Shown one piece after another: positions 43,001-51,695 of a DNA stretch of 64,000 bases. Numbering within the stretch: the first letter of the stretch is position 1; every line of letters begins with the position of its first letter. Position numbers and translations under genes: made by a program. This DNA comes from a bacterium (GTDB lineage: Bacteria; Vulcanimicrobiota; Xenobia; Xenobiales; JADMJV01): the NCBI GenBank assembly GCA_018266105.1, contig JAFEBA010000013.1, positions 1 through 64,000 of the forward strand, written 5' to 3'. Below the pieces are notes generated by a model that was not told where the DNA came from, did no database searches, and saw only the letters and a list, made by a program, of their open reading frames with translations.

Positions 43001-44064
43001 GATTGTTCTCCTTGTTTGTGTGTGGTGGTGAGTCGTTCCCAGATTAGGGAGGCTCGCTTTTGGGCGTTTTGTTTGCCGATTTTCATGCCGCTACGTGCCC
43101 CGGCCGCACACCCCACCAGACCACCTTCGACGGTGTTTCGGTAGGTATTGGCCTGGTGGTCGCCCAGGTCGGAATCATTGGCAAAACTATCGGTCAGCGC
43201 CTGATCGAGGGCTGAGTCTTGAGGCAGCATTCTGCCGGCCCATTGACCCAACAGGGCGCCGCAGGCGGCCCCGGCCGGTCCGAAAAGAAAGGCGCCACCC
43301 ACGGCCGTGGCCAGAGCCACCTGGTAGCGATGGCGCGTCAGGGATAAATCTGGGGCGCGGCGCTCAGCCATCAGGCCGCGGGCTCCGCCTTGTACTGTCC
43401 CGTCCAAGGCGCCCAGAGTGGCTCCAACGGCGGCACCGACCATTCCGGCCCCGTCCACAAGCAGTTGGCCAAGCCTGGATGGAGGTGACAATTTGATCGT
43501 TTCTGCGTTCTCGTGGGAAGGCGCCCGCATCACCTGCCAGGCATCCCTTCCACCCTCGATCACCCCGTCCACCAACCCAAGGCCCTGCATGCGACCTTCG
43601 TAGGCGCCGCCTTTGGCGCCGGCCACAAAGCCCTTTGTCATTCCCTGAGCAACTCGGCGCAGGCCGGGCGGGTTTGACTCGGACCGGTCCACCGCCTGAA
43701 AGATCCCTTCGGCAATGTTACCGCAACCGCCGCTGTAGTACTGCCAGGCCGAGCCAGCCAGGGCCGAACTCCAGTTGGATAAACTCAGGCCGCTGGTGGG
43801 GAGGTCTAGCAGCCACTGGCCGGCGCTTTGTTGGGCAGCTGAGGAGGCCACGCTCATGCCGGCCTGAAGAAGGGCGCCCAGTTCGCGGGTGTGGCGCTGC
43901 TCGGGCGTGAGTTGACTTTCGGCTGCGTAAAGGCCTCCTACAACGGCACCTGGTATTGCAGCTGTGGCGCCGCCCACCAGTTCGCCGACGGTGGCCACCA
44001 CGTTCTCAACCTTTTGGCGCAGGCGGGTTTGATTCGCCTGCGCCCTGTTTGCGGGAGCGATCAT
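42997..44064 (-). CDS. Large glycine-zipper protein (first gene of the efflux-linked operon)
   Basis: A 355-residue Gly/Ala-rich protein with repeated zipper segments (LVGGATAAIPGAVVGGLYAAE, GMVGAAVGATLGALDGTVQGGARG, GGAFLFGPAGAACGALLGQWAG, VEGGLVGCAAGARSG). It has no signal peptide, and the N-terminus MIAPANRAQ is a weaker version of the regional pattern. It is the first gene after the repeat promoter at 44098-44141 and leads a seven-gene operon down to the SCO gene. Function unknown. Confidence 0.65.
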   Translation of the reverse strand: MIAPANRAQANQTRLRQKVENVVATVGELVGGATAAIPGAVVGGLYAAESQLTPEQRHTRELGALLQAGMSVASSAAQQSAGQWLLDLPTSGLSLSNWSSALAGSAWQYYSGGCGNIAEGIFQAVDRSESNPPGLRRVAQGMTKGFVAGAKGGAYEGRMQGLGLVDGVIEGGRDAWQVMRAPSHENAETIKLSPPSRLGQLLVDGAGMVGAAVGATLGALDGTVQGGARGLMAERRAPDLSLTRHRYQVALATAVGGAFLFGPAGAACGALLGQWAGRMLPQDSALDQALTDSFANDSDLGDHQANTYRNTVEGGLVGCAAGARSGMKIGKQNAQKRASLIWERLTTTHKQGEQS

Positions 44065-44097
44065 TGAAGTCGGTTTCTCTTTCCTGAACTTGGGTCC

Positions 44098-44141
44098 AGG
44101 CTATCGCCGGACGGGGATGGCTGCGTGACGGTTGCGTGAAA
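44098..44141 (-). promoter_or_regulatory. Tandem-repeat promoter for the glycine-zipper/RND/SCO operon
   Basis: On the minus strand, TTTCACG (44141-44135), 4 bases, CGTCACG (44130-44124), 20 bases, TAGCCT (44103-44098). The ATG at 44064 follows with an AGGAAAGAG ribosome site. Confidence 0.75.
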
Positions 44142-44174
44142 ACCAGAGTCGAGTTTTGAACAGTGAGTAAATGA

Positions 44175-45551
44175 CTACCAGCGCAGCCGGCGTCCGGTAT
44201 CGCTGAACTTGACGATATCGGTGCTCCAACCGGCTTCTTTCATTTGTTTGAGGAAGGGTTTGATATCCAACGGAGTGCGTTCCAGGCTGGCGCGAACCAG
44301 TTCCATTTCGCTGGCATTGGCGAACTTGGGGTCAGCCTGAAGTTTCTCAAGCTGAATGGCCTGGTAGACTGCCTGGCAGCGGTCTTCCAGGCTACAGTTT
44401 TCGCGCATCATGATGTACGCTTTGCCGTTCTGAATGTCCAACATGTAATTGCGACCCTGGAACAGCGCCTTGAGTTCGTGGCTGCGTTCCAGGCTCAGCG
44501 GTCGCTGGTCACCGCCCAGCGTGTATTTGCCTTCCTCGCCCAGAGTTCTCATCAGATCCAGGATTTTGTCTGGCTTCGGACCCAGCAGCTTGCTGTCTGA
44601 GTCAGGAGCCGAAAGCACACGGCGCAGTGCGGATTCCGTGACGGGATTGTAGTCCAGGTTCTTGACCCATTGGGTCAGAGCAATCGTGCCCAGAATGCCG
44701 GTGACGGCCGCAACCGCCGGCACAGCCGCCGCTCCGAGGTGGGCCTGGTGAATGCCGGCCATCAGGGCCGCACCTCCGGCTCCTGCCAGGATGCCGTTAA
44801 ACATGTCCTGATGGCTGTTGGCGATGTTGAGTTGGGCCAGGTTGCCATCAACGGCCTGACGCTGATTGACATTGGCTTCAGCCGCACCCTTCATGACTCC
44901 ACCTATGGTGCTTAGCGCCGCTCCGGCCATGGTCAGACTGAACAGGCCACCCGGGACGTGAGCCGTGACCGAGGGCACGGCGGTCAATGCGCCCACGGCC
45001 ATTCCCAGATTGTGTAGGGCTTCCCCGGCGATCATCCAGCCGCGCGGGTTCTTTTCGGCTTTATCTACCTGGAAGGAAGTCAGGAAGCCGGTGGCATTGC
45101 ACGCATAGTTGCGAATCAGTCCGAAGGAAGCCATGGCGGCACCGCCGCCAACGGCCGCCCCCCAGGTGGCGTCACCCGCGAGCGCGGCCGCCGTGGCCGC
45201 TCCCACCACGAACCCGCCCACGCCGTGCACGAAATAATGGGCAGCGTGCCAGGCGCGAGTGGCCATATAGTCTTTGCTCACGGAAGTCTCCACGTTGGGT
45301 GGAAAAATGACTCGCTTGCCCATCGCGCGGGCGCGGTCGAGCAGCGAGCGCTGGCCCGGGTTTTTGCCGTCCCCCCCCTGGACCCTTAGTTGACCCTGGG
45401 CATCGTAGCCATAGACGACCGAGCGACCCTGAAAAGTCTCGGTGAATTGGTCCTGTTCCTCCGGTCGCCTGGATGCCGATCTGATCGCCAGAAAGCTGGC
45501 GCCAGTTAAAGTTCGGGGGGCAATGGCGGGTCGGGCCTGCTGGATCAACAT
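44175..45551 (-). CDS. RUS1/DUF647-family homologue
   Basis: A 458-residue protein that follows the RUS (root UV-B sensitive, DUF647) layout. FPPNVETSVSKDYMATRAW matches the FLPxGYPxSVxxDYxxYxxW opening. NPRGWMIAGEALHNLGMAV matches the KRW..A.D.LNDLAM block, and AAEANVNQRQAVDGNLAQLNIANSHQDM the R....H.A..NN.ADV.AK..SQ block. NYMLDIQNGKAYIMMRENCSLEDRCQAVYQA and AGWSTDI...GRRLRW match the C-terminal part. RUS proteins are mainly known from eukaryotes, where they affect B6-dependent enzymes. It has the regional N-terminus (MLIQQARPAIAP) and repeat promoter. Assigned by eye. Confidence 0.65.
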   Translation of the reverse strand: MLIQQARPAIAPRTLTGASFLAIRSASRRPEEQDQFTETFQGRSVVYGYDAQGQLRVQGGDGKNPGQRSLLDRARAMGKRVIFPPNVETSVSKDYMATRAWHAAHYFVHGVGGFVVGAATAAALAGDATWGAAVGGGAAMASFGLIRNYACNATGFLTSFQVDKAEKNPRGWMIAGEALHNLGMAVGALTAVPSVTAHVPGGLFSLTMAGAALSTIGGVMKGAAEANVNQRQAVDGNLAQLNIANSHQDMFNGILAGAGGAALMAGIHQAHLGAAAVPAVAAVTGILGTIALTQWVKNLDYNPVTESALRRVLSAPDSDSKLLGPKPDKILDLMRTLGEEGKYTLGGDQRPLSLERSHELKALFQGRNYMLDIQNGKAYIMMRENCSLEDRCQAVYQAIQLEKLQADPKFANASEMELVRASLERTPLDIKPFLKQMKEAGWSTDIVKFSDTGRRLRW

Positions 45552-45593
45552 CTCAATTCCTCCTTGCTGCTGTGTGTGCTGTGCTGTCAGGTC

Positions 45594-45637
45594 AGCATAG
45601 TGGGCCCGTATTTTTCTCGCGTGAAATGAGCGTCAAA
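45594..45637 (-). promoter_or_regulatory. Tandem-repeat promoter of the RUS-like gene
   Basis: On the minus strand, TTTGACG (45637-45631), 4 bases, TTTCACG (45626-45620), 20 bases, TATGCT (45599-45594). It stands back to back with the promoter of the subtilase gene. Confidence 0.8.
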
Positions 45638-45675
45638 ATCAGCCAGCAACACGCTGCTAACATGGACTCGGCCTG

Positions 45676-45720
45676 AATCACGCTGTTTTCACGCAGGTCT
45701 GGCTTTGAGCCGCATAGCCT
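45676..45720 (+). promoter_or_regulatory. Tandem-repeat promoter of the subtilase gene
   Basis: AATCACG (45676-45682), 4 bases, TTTCACG (45687-45693), then 21 bases to TAGCCT (45715-45720), or 20 to ATAGCC. Confidence 0.72.
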
Positions 45721-45757
45721 TCAGTGATTGTGCCAAAGACAGTGTTTAGGAGTATTT

Positions 45758-47698
45758 ATGATTGGTCCCCATCGTCCCGGAGAGGTCCTGGTCAAACTGC
45801 GACCACAGTTTCGTCGCAACCGCGATATTTGCGATGACTATGCGATGAAGTTGTTGGAGCGTGTGCCGCTCGGTTCTGCGCCGGTCGGCTTCACCGACCA
45901 GGATTCCTGCGAGTTTCTGCATCTCAAGCTGCCGCCGGGCCAGACTACCGAGCAGGCGCTGGTTCAGTTAAGCCGCGATCCGCGGGTGGAATACGCGGCT
46001 CCCAATACCCTCTATCAGATGGACGTGCGGCCCAATGATCCGATGAAGTTGCCCGGCCTGGACAAGATCCAGGCCCCGGCCGCCTGGGACATCACCACCG
46101 GGAGCCGCACCGGCCCCGTGGTGGCGGTGCTGGACGGGGGGGTTGATTCTTCCCACCCGGACCTGGCCGCCAACATGTGGACTAATCGTGCCGAGATCCC
46201 TGGCAACGGCCTTGATGATGATGGTAACGGGGTGGTCGACGACATCCATGGCTATGACTCGGCCAGAGATCGGGGAGATTCGCTTCCAAAGGATGAGCAT
46301 GGCACTCACTGCGCCGGCACCATCGGGGCGGTAGGAGACAACGGGGTGGGGGTCTACGGCCTCAACTGGCAGGCCCAGATCATGGGGATCAACATCTTCG
46401 ACGGTTTTGGGGCCAGCGCGGTCAGCATCGCTAAGGCTTTAAATTACGCCGCCCAAATGGGGGCGCGTATCGCTTCCTGTTCGTTTGGGACGGGGGTTTT
46501 TAATCCGGTGGTCTACGAAGCTTTTCGGCGTTCGCCCATGCTTCACATCTGCGCCGCTGGCAACAACGCCAAGAACGTCGAAGCCTTCCCACACTATCCG
46601 GCCAGCTTCGAACTCGACAACATCGTTTCGGTGGCCGCCACTGATCATCAGGACCAGTTGGCCCGATTTAGTAACTACGGTGTTCGCAGTGTGGATCTGG
46701 CTGCTCCCGGGGTGGACATTCTTTCTACCGTTCCGGGCGGCGGCTACCAGACGCTGAGCGGCACCTCCATGGCCACCCCCACAGTCAGCGGCGTGGCTGC
46801 TCTGGTCGCGACTGCTTATCCGCAAGCCAGCAATCAGGAAATTCGCTTGCGTCTGCTCGGGGGTGTCGATCCCGTCCCGGCTCTGGCCGGCAAAGTGGCT
46901 ACAGGCGGGCGCCTCAACGCTCTCAGATCGCTGGAGCAAGACTCCGTTGCTCCGTCTGCAGTCAAGGGTTTCACCGTCCAGGCCCGGGGCTGCTCACAAG
47001 TGCTGTTGAATTGGAAGGCGCCAGGTGACGACGGGATGCAGGGCAAGGCCACGGCCTATGAACTCATTCTGGCCCAGTCAGATCAGACCCAACTCGTTCC
47101 GCTCCCCCCGCCCCAGCCGGCCGGGGCCTCGGAAACGACTTCGCTTTCCTTGTTGCCCGCAGGCCAGTCTCGCCGTTTATCGTGCACTTTGCGAGCTCTG
47201 GACCACGTCGGCAACGCGGGCCCGGTTCAGCAGGTTGAAGTCAATCTCCCACCCGCGCGCCTGGCGCTGGAGGCGGCGGCAGGCTCCAAAGCGGACTGGG
47301 GTGGTCAGGGCAACTGGCAGGTCACCCAGATCCCCGGACTGGGCCCGGTCTGGACCGATTCCGCAGCCGGAGAATACGCCAACAATCAGGATTCCTCGCT
47401 CACCAGTCGCTCCTTTTCGCTGGTCGGGATGCGCTCCAGCAAGCTCTATTTCGAATCGCGCTACAGCATCGAGCGAGAGAAGGATGCGCTGCTGGTTGAG
47501 GCCAGTCAGGACGGCGGCAAGAATTGGCTCGCCCTCAAAAGGCTGGACGGAGACTCCGCCTGGAACATCCAGCAAATCGACATGGCTGCCCTGGACGGTC
47601 AGAAGGACGTCAAAGTGCGCTTCCGATTGAAGACGGACGCTACAGGCACCCGGGACGGGATTGACCTGGGGCGGGTGGTTGTGGCTGCGGAGCCTTAA
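45758..47698 (+). CDS. Subtilisin-like (S8) serine peptidase without signal peptide
   Basis: A 646-residue protein. A short inhibitor-like prodomain (PGEVLVKLRP...DPRVEYAAPN) precedes a complete S8 catalytic domain: Asp126 in VAVLDGGVD, His181 in DEHGTHCAGT, the oxyanion Asn in CAAGNN and Ser337 in SGTSMATP. A fibronectin-like module and a beta-rich C-terminal domain (about 520-645) follow. The MIGPHRPGEV start runs straight into the prodomain with no Sec signal. It therefore acts inside the cell or leaves by another route; this fits the shared N-terminal pattern of the locus. ATG 45758 has TAGGAG 7 bases upstream; an in-frame start at 45728 is less likely. Confidence 0.92.
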   Translation: MIGPHRPGEVLVKLRPQFRRNRDICDDYAMKLLERVPLGSAPVGFTDQDSCEFLHLKLPPGQTTEQALVQLSRDPRVEYAAPNTLYQMDVRPNDPMKLPGLDKIQAPAAWDITTGSRTGPVVAVLDGGVDSSHPDLAANMWTNRAEIPGNGLDDDGNGVVDDIHGYDSARDRGDSLPKDEHGTHCAGTIGAVGDNGVGVYGLNWQAQIMGINIFDGFGASAVSIAKALNYAAQMGARIASCSFGTGVFNPVVYEAFRRSPMLHICAAGNNAKNVEAFPHYPASFELDNIVSVAATDHQDQLARFSNYGVRSVDLAAPGVDILSTVPGGGYQTLSGTSMATPTVSGVAALVATAYPQASNQEIRLRLLGGVDPVPALAGKVATGGRLNALRSLEQDSVAPSAVKGFTVQARGCSQVLLNWKAPGDDGMQGKATAYELILAQSDQTQLVPLPPPQPAGASETTSLSLLPAGQSRRLSCTLRALDHVGNAGPVQQVEVNLPPARLALEAAAGSKADWGGQGNWQVTQIPGLGPVWTDSAAGEYANNQDSSLTSRSFSLVGMRSSKLYFESRYSIEREKDALLVEASQDGGKNWLALKRLDGDSAWNIQQIDMAALDGQKDVKVRFRLKTDATGTRDGIDLGRVVVAAEP

Positions 47699-47724
47699 AG
47701 CTGTGTTCATAACGGCCCAAGGCT

Positions 47725-47768
47725 TTTCACGGAAGCGTGACGGCGCGGCCACGAGGTACCTTCAGAAT
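47725..47768 (+). promoter_or_regulatory. Tandem-repeat promoter of the 47798-51507 operon
   Basis: TTTCACG (47725-47731), 4 bases, CGTGACG (47736-47742), 20 bases, CAGAAT (47763-47768). It precedes a small glycine-zipper gene and, further on, the BTAD regulator gene. Confidence 0.72.
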
Positions 47769-47797
47769 GACCACATTAAGACCAATGAGGAGCTACC

Positions 47798-48244
47798 ATG
47801 ATTAGCAATATCGGATCCCCGCTCAGCCCAGGCGCTCGAGCAATGAAGCAGCCCCCCTCGAGCTCTCCAAAGCCGATGGAGCCGTCGGTGGACTGCTATC
47901 TTTCCGAACACAATGCCGAGTCACTCAAGGTTGGAGCTGAGTTCGGACTGCTAACCTCGGCTCTGTTTGGAGGGCCAGCTCTGGTTGGCGCGGCCCTGGG
48001 TGGCTGGGGCGTGGCTGCTTCGGCACTGGCCTACGGCGCTCTGGCCACGCAAGTGGAAGATACCAGTGAATACCCCAGCCAGGACTCCGGCGGCGTTCTC
48101 TCTTCCGCCGTTCTGGGCGGGGCTTGCGCCGCCGTGGGTGCGGCCGCAGGCTTTGCCGGCGCCGCCGCCTGCGCAGGCGTGGGAATCGGACTGGGTGGCC
48201 TGGTGGCTTACATCACCTGGGACCGCGATTCCAAGAAAGAATAG
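47798..48244 (+). CDS. Small glycine-zipper protein
   Basis: A 148-residue protein with the regional N-terminus (MISNIGSPLSPGA) and a Pro/Ser-rich linker. Two strongly small-residue hydrophobic regions follow (GPALVGAALGGWGVAASALAYGAL and, near the end, GGACAAVGAAAGFAGAAACAGVGIG). It ends in a charged tail (WDRDSKKE). No signal peptide. Size and composition resemble class II bacteriocin-like or pore-forming peptides, but there is no double-Gly leader. First gene of the operon with the Gly/Tyr-rich protein and the BTAD regulator. Confidence 0.65.
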   Translation: MISNIGSPLSPGARAMKQPPSSSPKPMEPSVDCYLSEHNAESLKVGAEFGLLTSALFGGPALVGAALGGWGVAASALAYGALATQVEDTSEYPSQDSGGVLSSAVLGGACAAVGAAAGFAGAAACAGVGIGLGGLVAYITWDRDSKKE

Positions 48245-48255
48245 GAGACAGAGAC

Positions 48256-48771
48256 ATGAAGATCGCATCTCAACCCCAGATTTCGCGCAATTTCCGCCCC
48301 ATTGACGTTCAGGCCCCTCAACCCGCCGAGAGCTTGGATCGCCTGCCGGATGTGGCCAGCATTGATGTTCGAGCCAACCAGATCGAGTCGGCTCAGGCAG
48401 CTGCTCCAGTGAATACCACCATTTCTAGCGGCAAGAAGGCCGCCTTGCTGGCTCTGGGCCTGGGTAGCGCTTTGATGGCTGCCGCTCCCAGCGCGAATGC
48501 TCACGGTTACGGCTATGGCCGCTACGGATACGGAGGAGGCTACGGCTATGGTTATCATCATTACTCCGGCAGCAATGCTGGTGCCATTATTGGTGGAGTG
48601 ATCGCCGGCGCCATTCTGGGGGGAGTCATCCAGCAGCAAGTGCCTCCGCCGGTCTACTATCCTCCCCAGCCTGTTTACCAGACGCCTTACTACGACGGCT
48701 ACAATCGTTTGATTTGCCCCACTCAAAACGGAGGATGGTATGTCTCTCCGGACAACCTGCGCTGTTGGTAG
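48256..48771 (+). CDS. Gly/Tyr/His-rich protein with internal signal-like segment
   Basis: A 171-residue protein. It starts MKIASQPQIS, then a polar region to about residue 57. A hydrophobic core ending in ANAHG looks like a signal peptide preceded by an unusually long n-region. The mature part begins with a Gly/Tyr/His-rich stretch (HGYGYGRYGYGGGYGYGYHH), then a glycine-zipper helix (GAIIGGVIAGAILGGVI) and a Pro/Tyr-rich tail ending in NGGWYVSPDNLRCW. ATG 48256 has GGAGA 8 bases upstream; an earlier in-frame start at 48124 would overlap the previous gene. Perhaps a surface or envelope component. Confidence 0.65.
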   Translation: MKIASQPQISRNFRPIDVQAPQPAESLDRLPDVASIDVRANQIESAQAAAPVNTTISSGKKAALLALGLGSALMAAAPSANAHGYGYGRYGYGGGYGYGYHHYSGSNAGAIIGGVIAGAILGGVIQQQVPPPVYYPPQPVYQTPYYDGYNRLICPTQNGGWYVSPDNLRCW

Positions 48772-48813
48772 TTCAGGGCAGGGAAGAGTGATCTGAAACA
48801 AGAACCGGGCCAC

Positions 48814-51507
48814 GTGTTACCCAGACCTCCCGAGCCTTTTTATTGCCGGCACGAGCTTCTAAAGCTGATGAATCAGTGGCTGGAAGCCAGCCCTCTCCTC
48901 GTACTGAAGGGGCTGGCCGGGATGGGCAAAACATCTGTGGTTTTGCACTTCCTGGAACGGCGTTCCCAACAGCAGCCTTGTCACTACGTGCGCTTTTTGC
49001 CAGGATTGGGTCTGCAGCCGGTCTTCGAGCAACTGAGCACGGATAGCCAGAGCGCCGAACCCCGCTCCCAGGTGCTGGATCTCGTCAAGCAACTCAACTC
49101 TCAGGCCGGTTGCTGGGTTCTGGAGGACTTGCATCTGCTGGATGTTGGTCTGGCAGCCCAGTTGCTGCGTTCGCTGCAGGCCTACGTGCGCTGGCCAGTG
49201 GTGGTGACCACAAGGGAAGAGCTTCCTTTGAGCCCCATCGAGCAGGTTGAGTTTACTCAGGTCAAGCTCGATCCTCTGGAACCATCGGGCGCCCTGGAGT
49301 TGCTCGAAGTATTGCTGGCTCGACGAGGAGTCACGGGGCAGTCGCGCGAGAGTCTGGCTGAAGCTCTCAAGCCGGTGGGCGGACACCCCTATATGATCAA
49401 GCTCCTGGCCGCCGCCTGGAACGAGAAGCGATCGGCCGTGGGTCAGGTGCTGGTCAAAGAGATTGTGGCTGGATTGTCAGAGGAGGCCATACTCCTGCTG
49501 CAGTTGCTGGCCCTGAGTCGCGTGCCGCTGACCGAGAGTGCTCTGAACAAGCTGTCTTCGAGTGCGGATGTGACGGTGCTGAGCCAGAAGTTTCTGGTTG
49601 AAAAGACGCCCGATGGCTACCTGGTCCCCCGCCTGATTGCTGACTATCTGGCCGAAACTCGGGAGGAGCTGCTGACTTCCCAGTTGCATCGGCGGCTGGC
49701 TCAGGTGCATGAGTCCGAAGCTGCTTTATATCACGGGTTGGCGGGCCAGGACTATGAGTTTGTGCTGGGCTTGCTGGAGCGAGAATGCGCCCGGTTGCTC
49801 TCGCGCGGTCGCTATCAACTGTTGCAGGATTGCCTGGTCCAGCTGGAGGCTGCTCGCCAGAGCTTGCCGCCTCGAGTGTTGCAAACGAAGTCCCACATTT
49901 ACTCCAATTTAGGTCGCTGGGAAGACAGTCTGCGCTGTCTGGATCAGCTGCAGTCGGTGCCTGGCTACGAACTCGAAGCGCGCCTCTCGAGAGCGGGCAC
50001 TCTGCTCAATCAGGGGGAGTGGCAACGCTCGATCGATGAGTATTCGGCCATTCTGGCTGAGTCTGATTTGAGTCCAGAGGTTCGAACCAAGGCGGCCCAC
50101 TATTCCATTTTGTTACACGCTTACCGAGGCGAGACCGAGCAGGCACGGCAATTGCTGGAGCGCTACCCCTTGCCGGAGTCCTGGTCGGCGGCCCATCGCT
50201 TGCGTATCGAGTCGGTGCTCTGCCATTTCGAACGTCGCCCGGAACGCGCTTTGGAATTGGCTCAGCAGGCATTGGCGGGAGCCAGTCAGATGCAGGCCAG
50301 CCGTCTGAGCGCCCTGTGCCAGCAAGCTGTGGCCGAGGCGCTCTGTGATAACAGTCAATACGAAGCGGCCCAAAGTCCCCTGCGCGAGAGCCTGGACTGG
50401 GCACGCCGAGCGGGCGACGCACAGGTGTTGGGCTTCAGTTTGCTCAGCCTGGGCCGGCTGCATCACGAGCTTGGCCAGGATGTGCCGGCTCGGCAGGCAT
50501 GGGAAGAGTCGGAGCTGGCTTTCATCTCCCAAGGCAATCGCAACGGCGCCGCCATGGCCCGCCTGGGCCTGCTCCGCCTGGAGAAGAGCCGTGGTGGGGG
50601 AGACGATAAGGACTGGCAACGTTGTATGAAAGCGGCTGAGGAGTGCGGAAATCCCCCTCTGAAGGCGGACCTGCTGGCCATTCGTTCGGTCCCACAGATC
50701 GCGGCGGCGGTCGCCCCTGCTTTGGTATCCGCTCCTGTGGCTGCTCGCGAAAGCGGTCTCAGGGTTCGCTTGTTCGGTGATTTGCTGGTTTCTGGGCCTT
50801 TGGGCGAATTAAGCGAACGCGATTGGCCGACCCGCAAAGCTGCCGGTCTCTTTGGTCTGCTCTGTTATGGCGGAGGCAAGGGCTATTCCGACCAGTTGTT
50901 GGTCAGTCACTTCTGGCCCGATTCTTCCGAAGAGCGCGCTCGCAGCAGCCTTCGCAGTGCCTTGCACCAGGTGCGCACCAGCCTGGCTAAAGTGGCCGGC
51001 GAGGAGACGGCTCAGGGACTGAGCCGGAGCCGTAAGGTGGGCACCGTTCATCTGGACATGGAAATTCAGGTCGATACTCAGGAATTGAAGCGGCTGCTGA
51101 AGTCGGGGGAAAACTACTATCTGGCCAAGCAATACAGCCAGGCCATCGGACAGTTGCAGCAGGCCCAAGACCTTTATCGTGGTGACTTCATGGAGAAGTT
51201 TCGCGAGGAATGGACCGATGTGCCGCGTCAGTCGTGTAAGGAAGACGCCATGAGGGTCTGCCAGATGCTGTGTCTGAGTTATCTGGAGTCCAAGCAGGGC
51301 GAAGCTGCCGAGGCTGCCGCTCGACGGGGTCTGCTTCTGGACGATTTGAGCGAGGAACTCCATTGCGGGTTGATGGAGGCTCTGCTCTTGCAAGGACTTC
51401 GTGCCGAAGCCTTACGCCACTACCGTAAGACCTTGCATTACTTTGAGCAAGAGCTCTCCCTCTATCCGCGCAGCTTCGATTCGATCTTCGAACGTCTGGT
51501 GGTCTGA
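48814..51507 (+). CDS. STAND ATPase-TPR-BTAD (SARP-like) transcription regulator
   Basis: An 897-residue regulator. The N-terminal NB-ARC/STAND ATPase has Walker A GLAGMGKTS near residue 35 and Walker B CWVLEDLHLLD. TPR-like helices fill about 300-620. At the C-terminus an OmpR-type winged helix (LFGDLLVSG...RKAAGLFGLL...ARSSLRSALHQVR) leads into a bacterial transcriptional activation domain (BTAD). This reverses the order in AfsR. SARP proteins bind 7-bp direct repeats on an 11-bp period, the element in front of the surrounding genes, so this is a strong candidate for their activator. GTG 48814 is the visible start; its ribosome site is weak. Confidence 0.85.
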   Translation: MLPRPPEPFYCRHELLKLMNQWLEASPLLVLKGLAGMGKTSVVLHFLERRSQQQPCHYVRFLPGLGLQPVFEQLSTDSQSAEPRSQVLDLVKQLNSQAGCWVLEDLHLLDVGLAAQLLRSLQAYVRWPVVVTTREELPLSPIEQVEFTQVKLDPLEPSGALELLEVLLARRGVTGQSRESLAEALKPVGGHPYMIKLLAAAWNEKRSAVGQVLVKEIVAGLSEEAILLLQLLALSRVPLTESALNKLSSSADVTVLSQKFLVEKTPDGYLVPRLIADYLAETREELLTSQLHRRLAQVHESEAALYHGLAGQDYEFVLGLLERECARLLSRGRYQLLQDCLVQLEAARQSLPPRVLQTKSHIYSNLGRWEDSLRCLDQLQSVPGYELEARLSRAGTLLNQGEWQRSIDEYSAILAESDLSPEVRTKAAHYSILLHAYRGETEQARQLLERYPLPESWSAAHRLRIESVLCHFERRPERALELAQQALAGASQMQASRLSALCQQAVAEALCDNSQYEAAQSPLRESLDWARRAGDAQVLGFSLLSLGRLHHELGQDVPARQAWEESELAFISQGNRNGAAMARLGLLRLEKSRGGGDDKDWQRCMKAAEECGNPPLKADLLAIRSVPQIAAAVAPALVSAPVAARESGLRVRLFGDLLVSGPLGELSERDWPTRKAAGLFGLLCYGGGKGYSDQLLVSHFWPDSSEERARSSLRSALHQVRTSLAKVAGEETAQGLSRSRKVGTVHLDMEIQVDTQELKRLLKSGENYYLAKQYSQAIGQLQQAQDLYRGDFMEKFREEWTDVPRQSCKEDAMRVCQMLCLSYLESKQGEAAEAAARRGLLLDDLSEELHCGLMEALLLQGLRAEALRHYRKTLHYFEQELSLYPRSFDSIFERLVV

Positions 51508-51538
51508 GTTTACAAAAGCGGGTTAAGTCTGGCCCCGA

Positions 51539-51582
51539 TTTGATGGAGTTTTCACGCTCTGGCAGTGACCTTGCTCTAGAAT
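51539..51582 (+). promoter_or_regulatory. Tandem-repeat promoter upstream of a structured leader or sRNA
   Basis: TTTGATG (51539-51545), 4 bases, TTTCACG (51550-51556), 20 bases, TAGAAT (51577-51582). The -10 is the best match of the set. Confidence 0.78.
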
Positions 51583-51588
51583 GCAAGG

Positions 51589-51676
51589 GAAGTCGAGAGA
51601 AATCATCTCTGCGCTTCCGGCGTCTCCCATGTTGTTTGATCGTTGTCGCCCTCGCGCATGCGAGGGCATTTTTTTT
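51589..51676 (+). ncRNA. Candidate small RNA or attenuator leader (about 90 nt)
   Basis: Transcription from the promoter just upstream would start near 51589. The RNA holds a long hairpin (GGAAG...CTTCC and inner AGAGA...TCTCT, 51588-51618), a linker, and then a perfect terminator hairpin with T8. The terminator comes before the ribosome site of the 51696 gene, so this is either a free-standing sRNA or a leader that conditionally stops transcription of that gene. No known RNA family is recognised. Confidence 0.45.
51648..51676 (+). terminator. Intrinsic terminator upstream of the 51696 gene
   Basis: GCCCTCGC (51648-51655) and GCGAGGGC (51660-51667) form a perfect 8-bp stem with a GCAT loop, followed by A and T8 (51669-51676). 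It lies 20 bases before the ATG at 51696. Confidence 0.85.
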
Positions 51677-51695
51677 GCAGAAACAGGAGCAAGTT

